Origin: Telmatobacter sp. DSM 110680
GTDB taxonomy: Bacteria > Acidobacteriota > Terriglobia > Terriglobales > Acidobacteriaceae
Assembly: GCF_039994875.1 (NCBI RefSeq)
Contig: NZ_CP121196.1
Span: 1,364,001 to 1,428,000 of the forward strand
DNA length: 64,000 nt
Direction of reading: 5' to 3'
Shown here: piece after piece, positions 54,872 to 63,996 of the stretch
How positions within the stretch are numbered: position 1 is the stretch's first letter
Layout: every line of letters starts with the position of its first letter
The notes under the pieces: model-generated
The model's database searches: none
What the model saw: only the letters and a program-made list of their open reading frames with translations
Told to the model about the DNA's origin: nothing
Program-made: the position numbers and the translations under genes

Positions 54872-55621
54872 TTAAGGTACAAACTTGTATCCCGCTCCGT
54901 ATATTGTCTGCAGGTGTGTGGGATTTGCCGGATCCGATTCCAGTTTCTGCCTCAGTTTCAAAATCTGGTTATCCACCGTACGCGTCGTCGGATATGAGTT
55001 ATAGCCCCACACCTCATTCAGCAGCAATTCGCGGCTCAGCACGCGTTCTGGATTCTCGGTAAAAAATCGCAGCAGTTTGAATTCGTGTGAGGTCAGCACC
55101 ACAGCCACGCCCGATCTACGTGCTGTCATCTTCTCGAAATCAATTTCGCACTCACCAAATCGATATACCGCAGATTGCGTCGGCCGCTTGCGTCTCCGGA
55201 TCGCTGCCTGGACGCGTGCCATCAACTCGCGAGGGCTGAAGGGCTTGGTCACATAGTCATCGGCACCAAGTTCCAGAAGCAATACCTTGTCAACAACTTC
55301 TGTGATTGCACTCAATACGATGACCGGAGTCTCCGGAGAGAGAGACTTCATCGTCTGGCACAATTCGCGACCGGAAATCTGGGGAAGGATCAAATCGAGG
55401 ACGACCGCTACGGGGCGGTGAGAGCGAAAAAGCTCCAGTCCAGTCTTTCCGTCGCCCGCGACAGCGATCGAGAAGCTCTCTTCCATGAAGATCCGCTTCA
55501 AGACCTTTTGCATGCGCGGGTCATCTTCGACTACCAGGATCGTTCCTAATTCAGGCTTGGCAGCCTGTGCCTCACCAACATCGTCCAGAAGAAGCTCCTG
55601 AATGTTCATCATACGGTTCAT
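54872..55621 (-). CDS. OmpR/PhoB-family response regulator
   Basis: Two-domain DNA-binding regulator of 249 residues. The receiver has the acidic pair ILVVEDDPRMQK, the phospho-Asp in VAVVLDLILPQISG, and the Lys in GADDYVTKPFSPREL. The winged-helix effector is at about 150-249 (VVLTSHEFKLLRFFTENPER, then GYNSYPTTRTVDNQILKLRQ). First gene of the operon with kinase, porin and cupredoxin genes. Phased TGACA-type repeats upstream of neighbouring genes are plausible targets. Confidence 0.95.
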   Translation of the reverse strand: MNRMMNIQELLLDDVGEAQAAKPELGTILVVEDDPRMQKVLKRIFMEESFSIAVAGDGKTGLELFRSHRPVAVVLDLILPQISGRELCQTMKSLSPETPVIVLSAITEVVDKVLLLELGADDYVTKPFSPRELMARVQAAIRRRKRPTQSAVYRFGECEIDFEKMTARRSGVAVVLTSHEFKLLRFFTENPERVLSRELLLNEVWGYNSYPTTRTVDNQILKLRQKLESDPANPTHLQTIYGAGYKFVP

Positions 55622-55664
55622 TTTGCACTCGCATTTGAACGTAAAACAAGCCCGTAAAGCGAAA

Positions 55665-55690
55665 TGACAAATGTTTTACAATTCCGGTTA
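55665..55690. promoter_or_regulatory. Weak phased repeats before the response regulator gene
   Basis: TGACAA at 55665 and TTACAA at 55676 are 11 bases apart, with a looser third match (GTTAAA at 55687). This resembles the arrays at 47010 and 48400 but is weaker, and would fit autoregulation. Confidence 0.35.
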
Positions 55691-56896
55691 AAAATGCGCC
55701 GCGGTTGGCACTTCGTCTGCAAGAGAAGAAGCGCGTGCCGGGGCATAGCGCTGGCCCACGACGTCCGATGATACTCCCGGCAAAGAGAGTAGCAGCTGGT
55801 AAACCTTCACATATTGCTGCGAAACATGACCGGGTGCGAGGTGCGGCAGAAAGGCAGGTGCCGGTTTTGTCTCTTGAAGCGTAGCCACGATCTCTCTCGC
55901 GAAGGCCTCTTGCGCGCCCGAACCGAGTCCCACAAATCGGCACTTCTCTCCGCTAACTTCCCGGAACGCCGGAATGTCAGAGCAGACAATGCGGCACCCG
56001 GCAAACAACCCCTCGATTACCGGCAGGCCAAAGCCCTCCAGCGTCGACGGAGCCAGCAGCAATTCGCAATTCCGATAGCACCATTGCAACTCTGCATCGG
56101 AGATGCCACTCACAAATGAAACTCGCTCGGTGAGGTGGGATGCGCGAACAAACCCGTAAAGATCCGCAGATTCCGGCCCTGGCATTCCCACAACGACCAA
56201 TCTTGTCTCTTGAGGAATCTCGTTGCGAACGATCAATTGTCGGAATGCAACCAAAGCGGTCCTGATGTTCTTATTGCGGCGGTGCTGTGCCACACAGAGC
56301 AGAAACGGCGCATCATTCCAGGTAGAAACGAAGGGGGGCTTTACCGGCGTTGGCCCACTCTCCACGCAGTTGAAGATCGTGATCGCCTTCGACATCGCCC
56401 AGGGGATCCTGATTCCGAGTCGAAGACGCGTGCTGTCTGACACGCAGGCAATTGCATTTGCGTTCTTTAAGCACTGCTGCAAAATGATCCGATTGAAGAA
56501 TACCTTTGGAAACCCGAAGTTTGATGGAATGTCATATGGGTAAAGATCATGAAGGGTCACAACTACCGGGCATGGAAACGCGCAAGCTCGAATAGGGGAA
56601 GGATAGGCGATATGCACAATGTCTACATGCAGTTGTTCGGCAACTGATGGAAGCGTTCGGTAATACCACAGATTTCTGTGTAGCGTGCCGGGGCGCAGGT
56701 GCACAGCGTGTATGTGGAGTCTCGTATCCATGCGAATTATGGATTGGCTGACGTAGTCGTATTCCCAAGGCGCTACCAGAAGGTGAACGGATGAAACGTC
56801 CGGGCGCGTCAGAAGACCTTTCACCAGGTTGGCTGCATGTCGAGAAACGCCAGACATGGCACGGTTGGATGTAACAGCTGCGATCAAAATGTTCAC
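55688..56896 (-). CDS. Glycosyltransferase family 4
   Basis: GT-B retaining glycosyltransferase of 402 residues that adds a sugar to a growing polysaccharide from a nucleotide-sugar donor. The N-terminal acceptor domain starts NILIAAVTSNRAMSGVSRHA; the donor domain has LCVAQHRRNKNIRTALVAFR, VSGISDAELQWCYRNCELLL and APSTLEGFGLPVIEGLFAG with the conserved Glu. The start is GTG 56896, overlapping the ligase stop by 4 bases (GTGA), so translation is coupled. Confidence 0.92.
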   Translation of the reverse strand: MNILIAAVTSNRAMSGVSRHAANLVKGLLTRPDVSSVHLLVAPWEYDYVSQSIIRMDTRLHIHAVHLRPGTLHRNLWYYRTLPSVAEQLHVDIVHIAYPSPIRACAFPCPVVVTLHDLYPYDIPSNFGFPKVFFNRIILQQCLKNANAIACVSDSTRLRLGIRIPWAMSKAITIFNCVESGPTPVKPPFVSTWNDAPFLLCVAQHRRNKNIRTALVAFRQLIVRNEIPQETRLVVVGMPGPESADLYGFVRASHLTERVSFVSGISDAELQWCYRNCELLLAPSTLEGFGLPVIEGLFAGCRIVCSDIPAFREVSGEKCRFVGLGSGAQEAFAREIVATLQETKPAPAFLPHLAPGHVSQQYVKVYQLLLSLPGVSSDVVGQRYAPARASSLADEVPTAAHF

Positions 56897-58143
56897 GAGG
56901 TGTATTCCTCCGTCATGCCAGTTGAGATCAAATGGCGAGATTCTAAATTCGCGTTCCTCGCGAACCCGGGCGCTCGTTGATGGACCAGAAATATGCTTAT
57001 AAGCGCGATATACCAGATCGGAAGAGAAAGATCGAAATTCTCTGTATCCGCTAAACCCCGAATCAAAATGAAAAGCATCAAGGCCATCAGCTGAACTCGG
57101 AGAGATAGCGGGCTTGCCTTGCGGAACTGTTTAAACAGGCTTCCGTAGATGCCGCCGAGCAAAACCACCCCTGCGGCGCCATATGCGTAGAACTGTTGCA
57201 ACAGTTCGTTATGCGCATGCCACGCCTCAAAACTTCCGAAGGGTGGTATGACATTGCGAAAGGAGTGAAATCCGTGTCCGACCCATGGTTGCTGGAGGGA
57301 TCTTGTCAGTACAAAGGCCCAGATCCCGATGCGACCTGACAGCGTCTCGGATTGATTGCCGAGATGGGTATAGACCTCGTAGTAGTTCACGATCAATCCC
57401 TGGAACGTCCACGTCACGACAAGGGGAGGAACTAGGAGCAGTAGCTTGGCGCGCCAGCTCTGGGAACGATCCAGCAGGAGTTGTAGAGCCTGCGCCGCTA
57501 CAAAGGCAATGATGGTCGTCTTGCTCAAACTACGAAGGAGGCTGATGGCAAGAAGAGCTGCCACCATCCGCCATGGGAACGAGGAGCGACCAAAGATCTG
57601 AATCAAAAAGACTGCGAATGCGCATGTGAATCCGATTGCGTTGGGGCTGAAGTAGTCGTCGTCGCCAGGGCGAAGATCGTACATGGTGGGTGAAAGCCAT
57701 TCCACGGCGGCAATCACAATCGCCCCCAGAACATACCCCTTCATCACGGACTCGGCTTGTGTTTTCAGGTCGCCCACCCGCAGCACCAAAAGAATCATTA
57801 CTGTTTCCGCGGCAAGCTCGCACCAGTACGCAAACGCGATGGGCTTTGAGATTGTGGCGCTCCATGCGAGGCTGCATAGTCCCATCGTGAGAAAGGCGAG
57901 TGCCCATCGTAGAGGCCGCGCATCAAGCACTTGGGTCAAAGAATTGGTGCCTGGCCCGAACGAGTAGAGCATCACAGCAAGCAAGAGTGCGAAGTGCAGC
58001 GCGAAATTTACGTATGCGCCCATCTTGGGGTCTGATTGGAACAGCAAAAAAGTGATACAAAGCCGGGCTGCAAAGTAAAAACCCACGAGTGAAGGCATCA
58101 AAGGCGTTGAAGAGCGAGGCACCGTCATCGATTGGTCAGGCAT
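56893..58143 (-). CDS. O-antigen ligase / Wzy-type polymerase family protein
   Basis: Inner-membrane protein of about 416 residues with ten or more helices and the large periplasmic loop of Wzy/WaaL enzymes: GRIGIWAFVLTRSLQQPWVG then HGFHSFRN and the conserved His in WHAHNELLQQFYAYGAAG. It polymerises or transfers polysaccharide repeat units. ATG 58143 has GGGAGG 7 bases upstream and overlaps the Wzz-type gene stop by 8 bases. Confidence 0.9.
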   Translation of the reverse strand: MPDQSMTVPRSSTPLMPSLVGFYFAARLCITFLLFQSDPKMGAYVNFALHFALLLAVMLYSFGPGTNSLTQVLDARPLRWALAFLTMGLCSLAWSATISKPIAFAYWCELAAETVMILLVLRVGDLKTQAESVMKGYVLGAIVIAAVEWLSPTMYDLRPGDDDYFSPNAIGFTCAFAVFLIQIFGRSSFPWRMVAALLAISLLRSLSKTTIIAFVAAQALQLLLDRSQSWRAKLLLLVPPLVVTWTFQGLIVNYYEVYTHLGNQSETLSGRIGIWAFVLTRSLQQPWVGHGFHSFRNVIPPFGSFEAWHAHNELLQQFYAYGAAGVVLLGGIYGSLFKQFRKASPLSLRVQLMALMLFILIRGLADTENFDLSLPIWYIALISIFLVHQRAPGFARNANLESRHLISTGMTEEYTS

Positions 58144-59446
58144 TAGAGGCCCTCCCAAAAGCGGATCGCGCCCGCAATGCCTGTGCTCGGATACTCATCG
58201 CAACCTGGGTGCCCAGGATCTTGCGCTCGTCTGACGAATCCATCTGCCGCCAGCGATGTCGGATGAGGATTGAAATCGCCGCACAGATCATGCCGAAGGC
58301 CGTAAGCAATAAGCAGAACAACGTTCTGGGTGGGAAGCTCTTCTTCTCTGGAATACCCGGAAGATCGATGACGCGGACAACCGGAACATCCTTCGCTTCC
58401 TGGATGCGCGCCAGCTCAAATTGTTGGGTAAGCATTTCATACAGCGTTTCCTGAACGCGCACCCGACGATAGATATCAGCGTAGGGAACTGCGAGGCGAG
58501 GAAGTTGCCGAAGCGACGGGTAGTCGAAGGTCGATCGATCGAATGGAGCCGTCTCTGATCCTGCGAGCCGGTCAGGTTGGAGTGGTGTAGAGGTGCCACT
58601 GATTGCATCGAGTTGACGCTGCAACTCACCCACCCGGGCCTGGCCCGAGCGAATACGCACATTCTCATCTCCATAAACCTGCTTCAGCGAATCCAATTCG
58701 GATCGCTCGAATATGATTTGCCCCTCCAGCTTGGCCGCAGCATCTACGGTTGCCCGCGTTTGTTCCTTCATGTCAATCGCAGTGTGAGTACTCGCAAACT
58801 CGCTCATGTCCTGCTGGGCACGTTCGAGGTCGGCTTGCGCACCCTGAAGGCGTTGCTCGATGAAAATGCGCTCCTGTCGTGCGGAAGATGTATTGGTTCG
58901 ATTGACCAACAGATTCAATTCATCCAGATAGGCCTGCGCCAAATCCCTTGCTCGATGTGGGTCAGAATCCTCAACCGTGATCAGGATGACGCCACTCCTC
59001 TTGTCTTCAACAACGGACGTGTGTCGAGCCAGGCGTTTTGCTGTGTCAATGCGGTAGCGCTTTCCATAAATCTCTTGCAGGTGAAATCTGTCGATGAGAT
59101 CGTTGCTGACGGTCGCGCTCTTGAGCAGGTCGACGAACAAAGGACCGGTTGTGCGCGCTCCTAATAAGCTCCCGGCCAGTCCACCGAGTCCGCCGAGCTC
59201 TCCCCGACCTGCGATTGCCGCCAGCAGAGCCGTACTTGCGCCGGATGTCTCTGGCGGCATAATGCGTGTCGTCGATTCGTACTTCTTCGGAATAAGAAGA
59301 ACAATGACAATGCTCAACAGCAGCGATGCTGCCCCAACGCGGCCCAGGATCCTGCGATGTGCCCACAACAGCGAGGCGTTCGTCACCCAATTCGGTGCGC
59401 TGTGCTTGCCGTCGTAGTTTGTCGCCATGAGCATTTCGGCTTGCAT
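58136..59446 (-). CDS. Wzz-type chain-length / polysaccharide co-polymerase protein
   Basis: Inner-membrane protein of about 436 residues with an N-terminal helix (LLLSIVIVLLIPKKYESTTR), a long coiled-coil region (QERIFIEQRLQGAQADLERA) and a C-terminal helix (TLFCLLLTAFGMICAAISIL) after a Pro-rich PGIPEKKSFPPR motif. No tyrosine-kinase domain is attached, so it is the Wzz/KpsE-like form. It controls chain length and links to the outer-membrane exporter. ATG 59446 has GAGG 6 bases upstream; the ATG at 59482 is in poorer context. Confidence 0.9.
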   Translation of the reverse strand: MQAEMLMATNYDGKHSAPNWVTNASLLWAHRRILGRVGAASLLLSIVIVLLIPKKYESTTRIMPPETSGASTALLAAIAGRGELGGLGGLAGSLLGARTTGPLFVDLLKSATVSNDLIDRFHLQEIYGKRYRIDTAKRLARHTSVVEDKRSGVILITVEDSDPHRARDLAQAYLDELNLLVNRTNTSSARQERIFIEQRLQGAQADLERAQQDMSEFASTHTAIDMKEQTRATVDAAAKLEGQIIFERSELDSLKQVYGDENVRIRSGQARVGELQRQLDAISGTSTPLQPDRLAGSETAPFDRSTFDYPSLRQLPRLAVPYADIYRRVRVQETLYEMLTQQFELARIQEAKDVPVVRVIDLPGIPEKKSFPPRTLFCLLLTAFGMICAAISILIRHRWRQMDSSDERKILGTQVAMSIRAQALRARSAFGRASNA

Positions 59447-59468
59447 TCGAACCCTCAAGAGGTAAAAG

Positions 59469-62339
59469 CTATATCCCCGCAACCGCGGCCGTGATTGCGA
59501 TTGATGAAGCTATCTGCGCAGTACTAAGCAGATTTCGCCAGAGCAATGAAGCGCCAATGATCTTCTGCGGCACTACTACAACATCGCCCGGCTCAAGATG
59601 CGTGGAAAGTACGTCGTGGTCGTACCACTCGCCCGATCGCCTTCCGACCACCGAGCCATTGGCACGAATAACAAACACTTCCTTGCGATTGGCCGCAGTT
59701 GTGGCTCCGCCTGCATGTTGCAGATACCAGCCCGCCGTTTTTCCGGGAGTGAAAGTGATCGCCGAAGCGTTGTAAACCTGTCCACTTACCAACACGAATC
59801 CAGGCCGTTTGGGAATGCGCAGCACATCTCCGCTGCGCACCTCGATGTCCGCTGAAGTTCCCGCCCACTTATCGATGTCCGACGAGATGTGGATGACCAA
59901 TCTCCCAGTCGCCGGTTGGCTCTTGAGCCGCGATAAGATCTGCTCCTGTTGCTGCTGGATCATCTGCGCCTGCCCGGACTGGTCCGCGGATGTGATGTTC
60001 GAAGATAGGCGAGCCGCCGCGGCGCTGGTTTCAATCTGTCGAATCAGCTCGACACGACTCTTCTCTTCAAGCTCACGCACCTGCTCGCGAACCAGGACCG
60101 CGCCGGCCGGATAGGCTGTCTCGCGAAATCCTCCTGTACGCCGCAGAACATCGCTGAGCCGCTCGCCCTCTTGAAAGCCGTAGCTACCTGGATGAGCAAC
60201 CTCGCCCTCAATCGTGATCGACGCGCCGATGTCGTTCCATCCCGTGATTTGGTGGATGGTGATTACGTCGCCGGCTTTCAGTTCGCGATCCGCAGCAGCA
60301 TCGCCGCGATCGACCGCGTCTCCAATGCGAACGTCGGAACGCTGGCTCTCTATCTTTGTGCCGTTGACCACGCGGTAGCTGATCAGGTCCGCGGTCTCCA
60401 CCAGTGCGTCTCGCTTGAACCCGCCTGCCATGCGTACCAGTTGAGCCGCGGTCATACCTTCAGAGAGCGGATAAGATCCCGCGCGCACGACCTCCCCGCG
60501 TATCTCGACCTTTGGTGCATCCACGTCGTACCTGCCTAGCACGCGCACGGTATCGAACGGCTGCAGCGGAAGATTTCCATTCCCGATCAATACGTCGGGA
60601 ACATTGAAGTCGATGGTCTGCACGTGCAGGTCAGGCGGAACAAGCCGGACGATTTCGCCCTGTGCAGCCGGCTCCGGGAGTAGATCTTTATAGCTTGTCA
60701 GAAGTTCGCTGAGACGCATTCCGTTGTGATACGGATGCCGGCCGGGCCGCACGACGTGCCCCTCAAGGTAGACGATGCGCTCGCTGTAGGGAGCGATTGG
60801 CGCGATATGGATCCGGTCGCCGTCCTTTACCTCAAATTCCGGAACGGCTTTCTGGTCTTTCGCGATAGTTCCGATGCTGATCGTTTCTCGAAGTTGGTTC
60901 GCGTCAATCCGTTCAACCGAAATGTGCTCAAGCGAAGCCGCGACTGTAATTCTGCCTGCATCTTCCAGCACGGCGGCGAGATTGGTTTCTTCTTTCAGTT
61001 CATAGATGGCTGGCCGTTTCACTGCTCCCGATATCGCAACTTGCGGACCGGTGGGTGGCACGATCAGCGTGTCGCCAGCCTCGATACGGTGTTCTGTTTC
61101 GCGCATTCCGCGAAGAAGGAAGTCATAGAGATCGACTGTGCCGATCAGTTGCTTTCCTCGATAATGCTTGAGGATTCGCAATGATCCAACAGCTGAGGGC
61201 CCGCCCGCGGCATAGAGCGCAGTGAGCGGCGATGCGAGAGAACTTATTTCGTAAGCTCCTGGCCTTTGCACATCGCCTACAACGTAGATTCGAATCGTGC
61301 GAAGTCTGCTGAGCGAAACCGATACTTGAACGCTGCGATACTGCTTTTTCAGCGTCTCCTGAACGAGGCCCTGCGCCTTCTCAAGGGTGAGTCCAGCTAC
61401 TTGAACATCCCCGGCTTCGGGAAGAGTCAGATGCCCATCGGCTCCAACAACGCGTGAAAGTGTCTGCGAAAAGCCGCCCCACAAGTCAATCGTGAGACCG
61501 TCGCCCGGCCCGAGAACATAGTCCGGCCCGACTGGTACATCCAATGGAGCAAATCCCGCAGGCGACTTATCGCGGTGAACAAATGCCTCAGATCCAAAAC
61601 GTTTGAGTGGGCCGGATGAGTCGGGAATTTGTGTGTAGAGATCACGAAGGGACGCGAGATTATAAGGCGCCGGACGTCGAAGGACCTGCGGTTCGCTGAT
61701 GCCGCTGTTGGTATCCCGATCTGGCTGGTCGCTCGCGTCCTCTCTCCTTTGCGATCCGACCGGAGGGCGCAGGCCGGCATTTCCATCTGTGAGCAAGTTG
61801 GCAACTTGCGGGTCGAAGCCGTGGGCAGTCTGTGCCATTTGCAGGCTTTCTGCATTCGATCCGCCAAACCCACCGGAATCTGACCGTTCCAATGAATTGT
61901 GATTTTGCGCTAAACCGCGCTGAAGATCATCGTCGTTTACATATCCCCTGGCCCTTAGAAATATCGTGATGTTCTGGCGCAGGTTCTTATCCGATACGAT
62001 CTGGCTGTACACCATCTCGTCGGTGATGGAATCCGCCCCGGCAGCATTATCCCCATGCTGCGTTTGCGCTAGCAGATCTTTTATTTCGATCATCACTTCA
62101 GGTCTGCTCTGCAGAATTGAAATGATCTGCGATGCAGACAGCGCAACCTGCGTTGAAGGCTCAAAGTCGTCAGAGTTCTCGCTTCTTGAACTGCGATCCG
62201 CAGTGTCGGTCGCGGGCGAGCTTGGGGTGGAGGGGCGGGGAACCGTCTGCGCGATGACGATGCTTGAAAAAAGGCACAAGGTCGCAGCAGCACTCGACAC
62301 AAGCGCACGGAAATGAGTCTTGCGCCATTGGCTCGTCAT
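59469..62339 (-). CDS. Polysaccharide export protein with Poly_export and six SLBB domains
   Basis: Large Wza-like outer-membrane export protein of 956 residues. A signal (SSAAATLCLFSSIVIAQ) is followed by a low-complexity region, then the Poly_export motif YVLGPGDGLTIDLWGGFSQT. Six SLBB-type repeats can be read (IYVVGDVQRPGAYEISSL, VAISGAVKRPAIYELKEE, VYLEGHVVRPGRHPYHNG, VEIRGEVVRAGSYPLSEG, ITIEGEVAHPGSYGFQEG, VLVSGQVYNASAITFTPG). A C-terminal helix ends in AITAAVAGI. It forms the outer part of the secretion channel with the Wzz protein. Confidence 0.92.
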   Translation of the reverse strand: MTSQWRKTHFRALVSSAAATLCLFSSIVIAQTVPRPSTPSSPATDTADRSSRSENSDDFEPSTQVALSASQIISILQSRPEVMIEIKDLLAQTQHGDNAAGADSITDEMVYSQIVSDKNLRQNITIFLRARGYVNDDDLQRGLAQNHNSLERSDSGGFGGSNAESLQMAQTAHGFDPQVANLLTDGNAGLRPPVGSQRREDASDQPDRDTNSGISEPQVLRRPAPYNLASLRDLYTQIPDSSGPLKRFGSEAFVHRDKSPAGFAPLDVPVGPDYVLGPGDGLTIDLWGGFSQTLSRVVGADGHLTLPEAGDVQVAGLTLEKAQGLVQETLKKQYRSVQVSVSLSRLRTIRIYVVGDVQRPGAYEISSLASPLTALYAAGGPSAVGSLRILKHYRGKQLIGTVDLYDFLLRGMRETEHRIEAGDTLIVPPTGPQVAISGAVKRPAIYELKEETNLAAVLEDAGRITVAASLEHISVERIDANQLRETISIGTIAKDQKAVPEFEVKDGDRIHIAPIAPYSERIVYLEGHVVRPGRHPYHNGMRLSELLTSYKDLLPEPAAQGEIVRLVPPDLHVQTIDFNVPDVLIGNGNLPLQPFDTVRVLGRYDVDAPKVEIRGEVVRAGSYPLSEGMTAAQLVRMAGGFKRDALVETADLISYRVVNGTKIESQRSDVRIGDAVDRGDAAADRELKAGDVITIHQITGWNDIGASITIEGEVAHPGSYGFQEGERLSDVLRRTGGFRETAYPAGAVLVREQVRELEEKSRVELIRQIETSAAAARLSSNITSADQSGQAQMIQQQQEQILSRLKSQPATGRLVIHISSDIDKWAGTSADIEVRSGDVLRIPKRPGFVLVSGQVYNASAITFTPGKTAGWYLQHAGGATTAANRKEVFVIRANGSVVGRRSGEWYDHDVLSTHLEPGDVVVVPQKIIGASLLWRNLLSTAQIASSIAITAAVAGI

Positions 62340-63613
62340 TGCGAAACACCGTCCAGACGGCGCTGCCAGCGAAGCGATTCGATAGCTAACCCAACTCCCT
62401 CAGCGACGTGAAAGCGCAGCCGACCAATCACAAATTTTGCTTCATATCTGTACCGCCTCAATCTCGTCAGAAGTCCTTCATCTGTCATCGACCGTGTAAC
62501 CCGCGGCGGCCGGTGAATTGGAAACATTAGTCTCCTGCGCGCAACATGTTCGGATGGCGTTGGTGGATAAACCTCTTTGCGCAACAAGAGATAAAGCTTG
62601 CTGACAGGCGAGTCAGACAACAGCAAACGGCGGCCGTATAGCTGGATCCAGAGGCAGACAGCGGCAGGCAGTTCGTCCATCGACCAACGTGAAAGTTCGC
62701 GCGGTGCGAAAGGCCCAAACATCAGAGTCGTCAATAATGTGGCTGCGCCGATCGCGGTCTTCGCCCCCGGCTCGCAATTAGCGATCGACTCCACTTCCGC
62801 CCAAAATGCGGTGTCACTGTGGCGCATGCAAACGTGCCTCCAGTACTCGAGAACCCACGACGCCCGCGTGTGTTCGCCACACATATGCTTGAACAAGTGC
62901 TGTCCCTGAAGTACGAAGGCGTCGGCTGCGGAGAGGCAAGGAAGCAACTCACCACGAATGCTCCTGCGTTTCGCGCGCGTCAAACGATCAGCATTAGTTG
63001 CCAGAGACAGCTCATCGATCAGGTGTATCTCAACCGAGCGCTCGGGTCGCACTTGATACAAGTTCTCGAGCGACGAAGTCCCCGATGGGCCGGCCTTGTA
63101 CTCCCAGGTGCAGCCGCTGACGGCGTCCAACGTATATCCAAACGTCGCTAGGCAATCCTTAGTCAACGCGGCGTCCGAATCCCGGACGAGAATGTCGAGG
63201 TCCATCTGGTTACGCAGCGAACTCTCTGGAACTGACTCGAACGGGAGCGATATCCCCTTAAGTACGGCGCATTCGATATTTCTCTGCCGCAGAGCCCGGA
63301 TAAGGTCAGTCAGTTCCGTAAATAAGGAATCGCAACGATCGCGGTTTTCCTCCCAATGCGTACGAAGCTGATTCACGAAGATCGCGGGTACACATGACTC
63401 CAGGTCTAGCGCGATTAGCCGATCAAGAAAATACAAAGAAAGACCACTCACGTCTAGCCAGTACTTCGCTCGCAGCCAGTCGTTCAGCTTGAACTCCCCC
63501 AGTCGGGCACGAAGCGCCGGCGCAGGCTCATAGAAGCTTGCGATAACAGACTCTTTCAGGCGAAGGGCTCGCCGAGTTTGCTTTGTCTCGATTTGAATCG
63601 GTCCAATATTCAT
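62336..63613 (-). CDS. Nucleotidyltransferase-fold protein, PF14907-like
   Basis: Protein of 425 residues whose middle part (ECAVLKGISLPFESVPESSL, then RNQMDLDILVRDSDAALTKD) matches the uncharacterised nucleotidyltransferase family PF14907, with the Asp pair DLDILV as candidate metal ligands. Members are often found in polysaccharide or exosortase clusters; the substrate is unknown. Its stop overlaps the SLBB gene start by 4 bases (ATGA), so they are coupled. Confidence 0.82.
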   Translation of the reverse strand: MNIGPIQIETKQTRRALRLKESVIASFYEPAPALRARLGEFKLNDWLRAKYWLDVSGLSLYFLDRLIALDLESCVPAIFVNQLRTHWEENRDRCDSLFTELTDLIRALRQRNIECAVLKGISLPFESVPESSLRNQMDLDILVRDSDAALTKDCLATFGYTLDAVSGCTWEYKAGPSGTSSLENLYQVRPERSVEIHLIDELSLATNADRLTRAKRRSIRGELLPCLSAADAFVLQGQHLFKHMCGEHTRASWVLEYWRHVCMRHSDTAFWAEVESIANCEPGAKTAIGAATLLTTLMFGPFAPRELSRWSMDELPAAVCLWIQLYGRRLLLSDSPVSKLYLLLRKEVYPPTPSEHVARRRLMFPIHRPPRVTRSMTDEGLLTRLRRYRYEAKFVIGRLRFHVAEGVGLAIESLRWQRRLDGVSQ

Positions 63614-63618
63614 AAGCC

Positions 63619-63996
63619 TCAGTGGCTGTACATCTCTGGTTCGCCCGCAGTGCCGGCGGGAGGCAGGTGTCGCAGATAAATGACAATGGACCAGATTTCC
63701 TCGTCGCTAAGAGTCCCTTTCGATCCCGGCATGCCCGAAGGCCAGATGCCGTTGTCGATCACCCACTTCAGTTGGCCGTCGGTGTAACTTTGAATCTCAG
63801 CAGAAGCAAGCGATGGAACGGGAGGCGACATCCGGTCCGCAAATGGCACCCCCGTGTTCTGTCCATCCATTCCGTGGCATGCGACGCAATAGTGGGAGAA
63901 AGCTTCTTTCCCGTCGGCCAGAGTTTCGGGTGATAACCTGATCGGATTTCTCTGACTTCTGTTCCCCACGAACAGGTTGTGCTTCATTCTCAGCAT
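63619..63996 (-). CDS. c-type cytochrome, probably truncated by the window edge
   Basis: Monoheme cytochrome domain of about 125 residues: LADGKEAFSHYCVACHGMDG with heme site CVACH, and a Met-type ligand segment WPSGMPGSKGTLSDEEIWSI. The frame may continue beyond the window edge: the codon before ATG 63996 is open and no signal peptide is visible, so the true start is likely outside. The stop lies only 5 bases before the nucleotidyltransferase start codon, so it is co-transcribed with the polysaccharide genes, an unusual neighbour. Confidence 0.8.
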   Translation of the reverse strand: MLRMKHNLFVGNRSQRNPIRLSPETLADGKEAFSHYCVACHGMDGQNTGVPFADRMSPPVPSLASAEIQSYTDGQLKWVIDNGIWPSGMPGSKGTLSDEEIWSIVIYLRHLPPAGTAGEPEMYSH

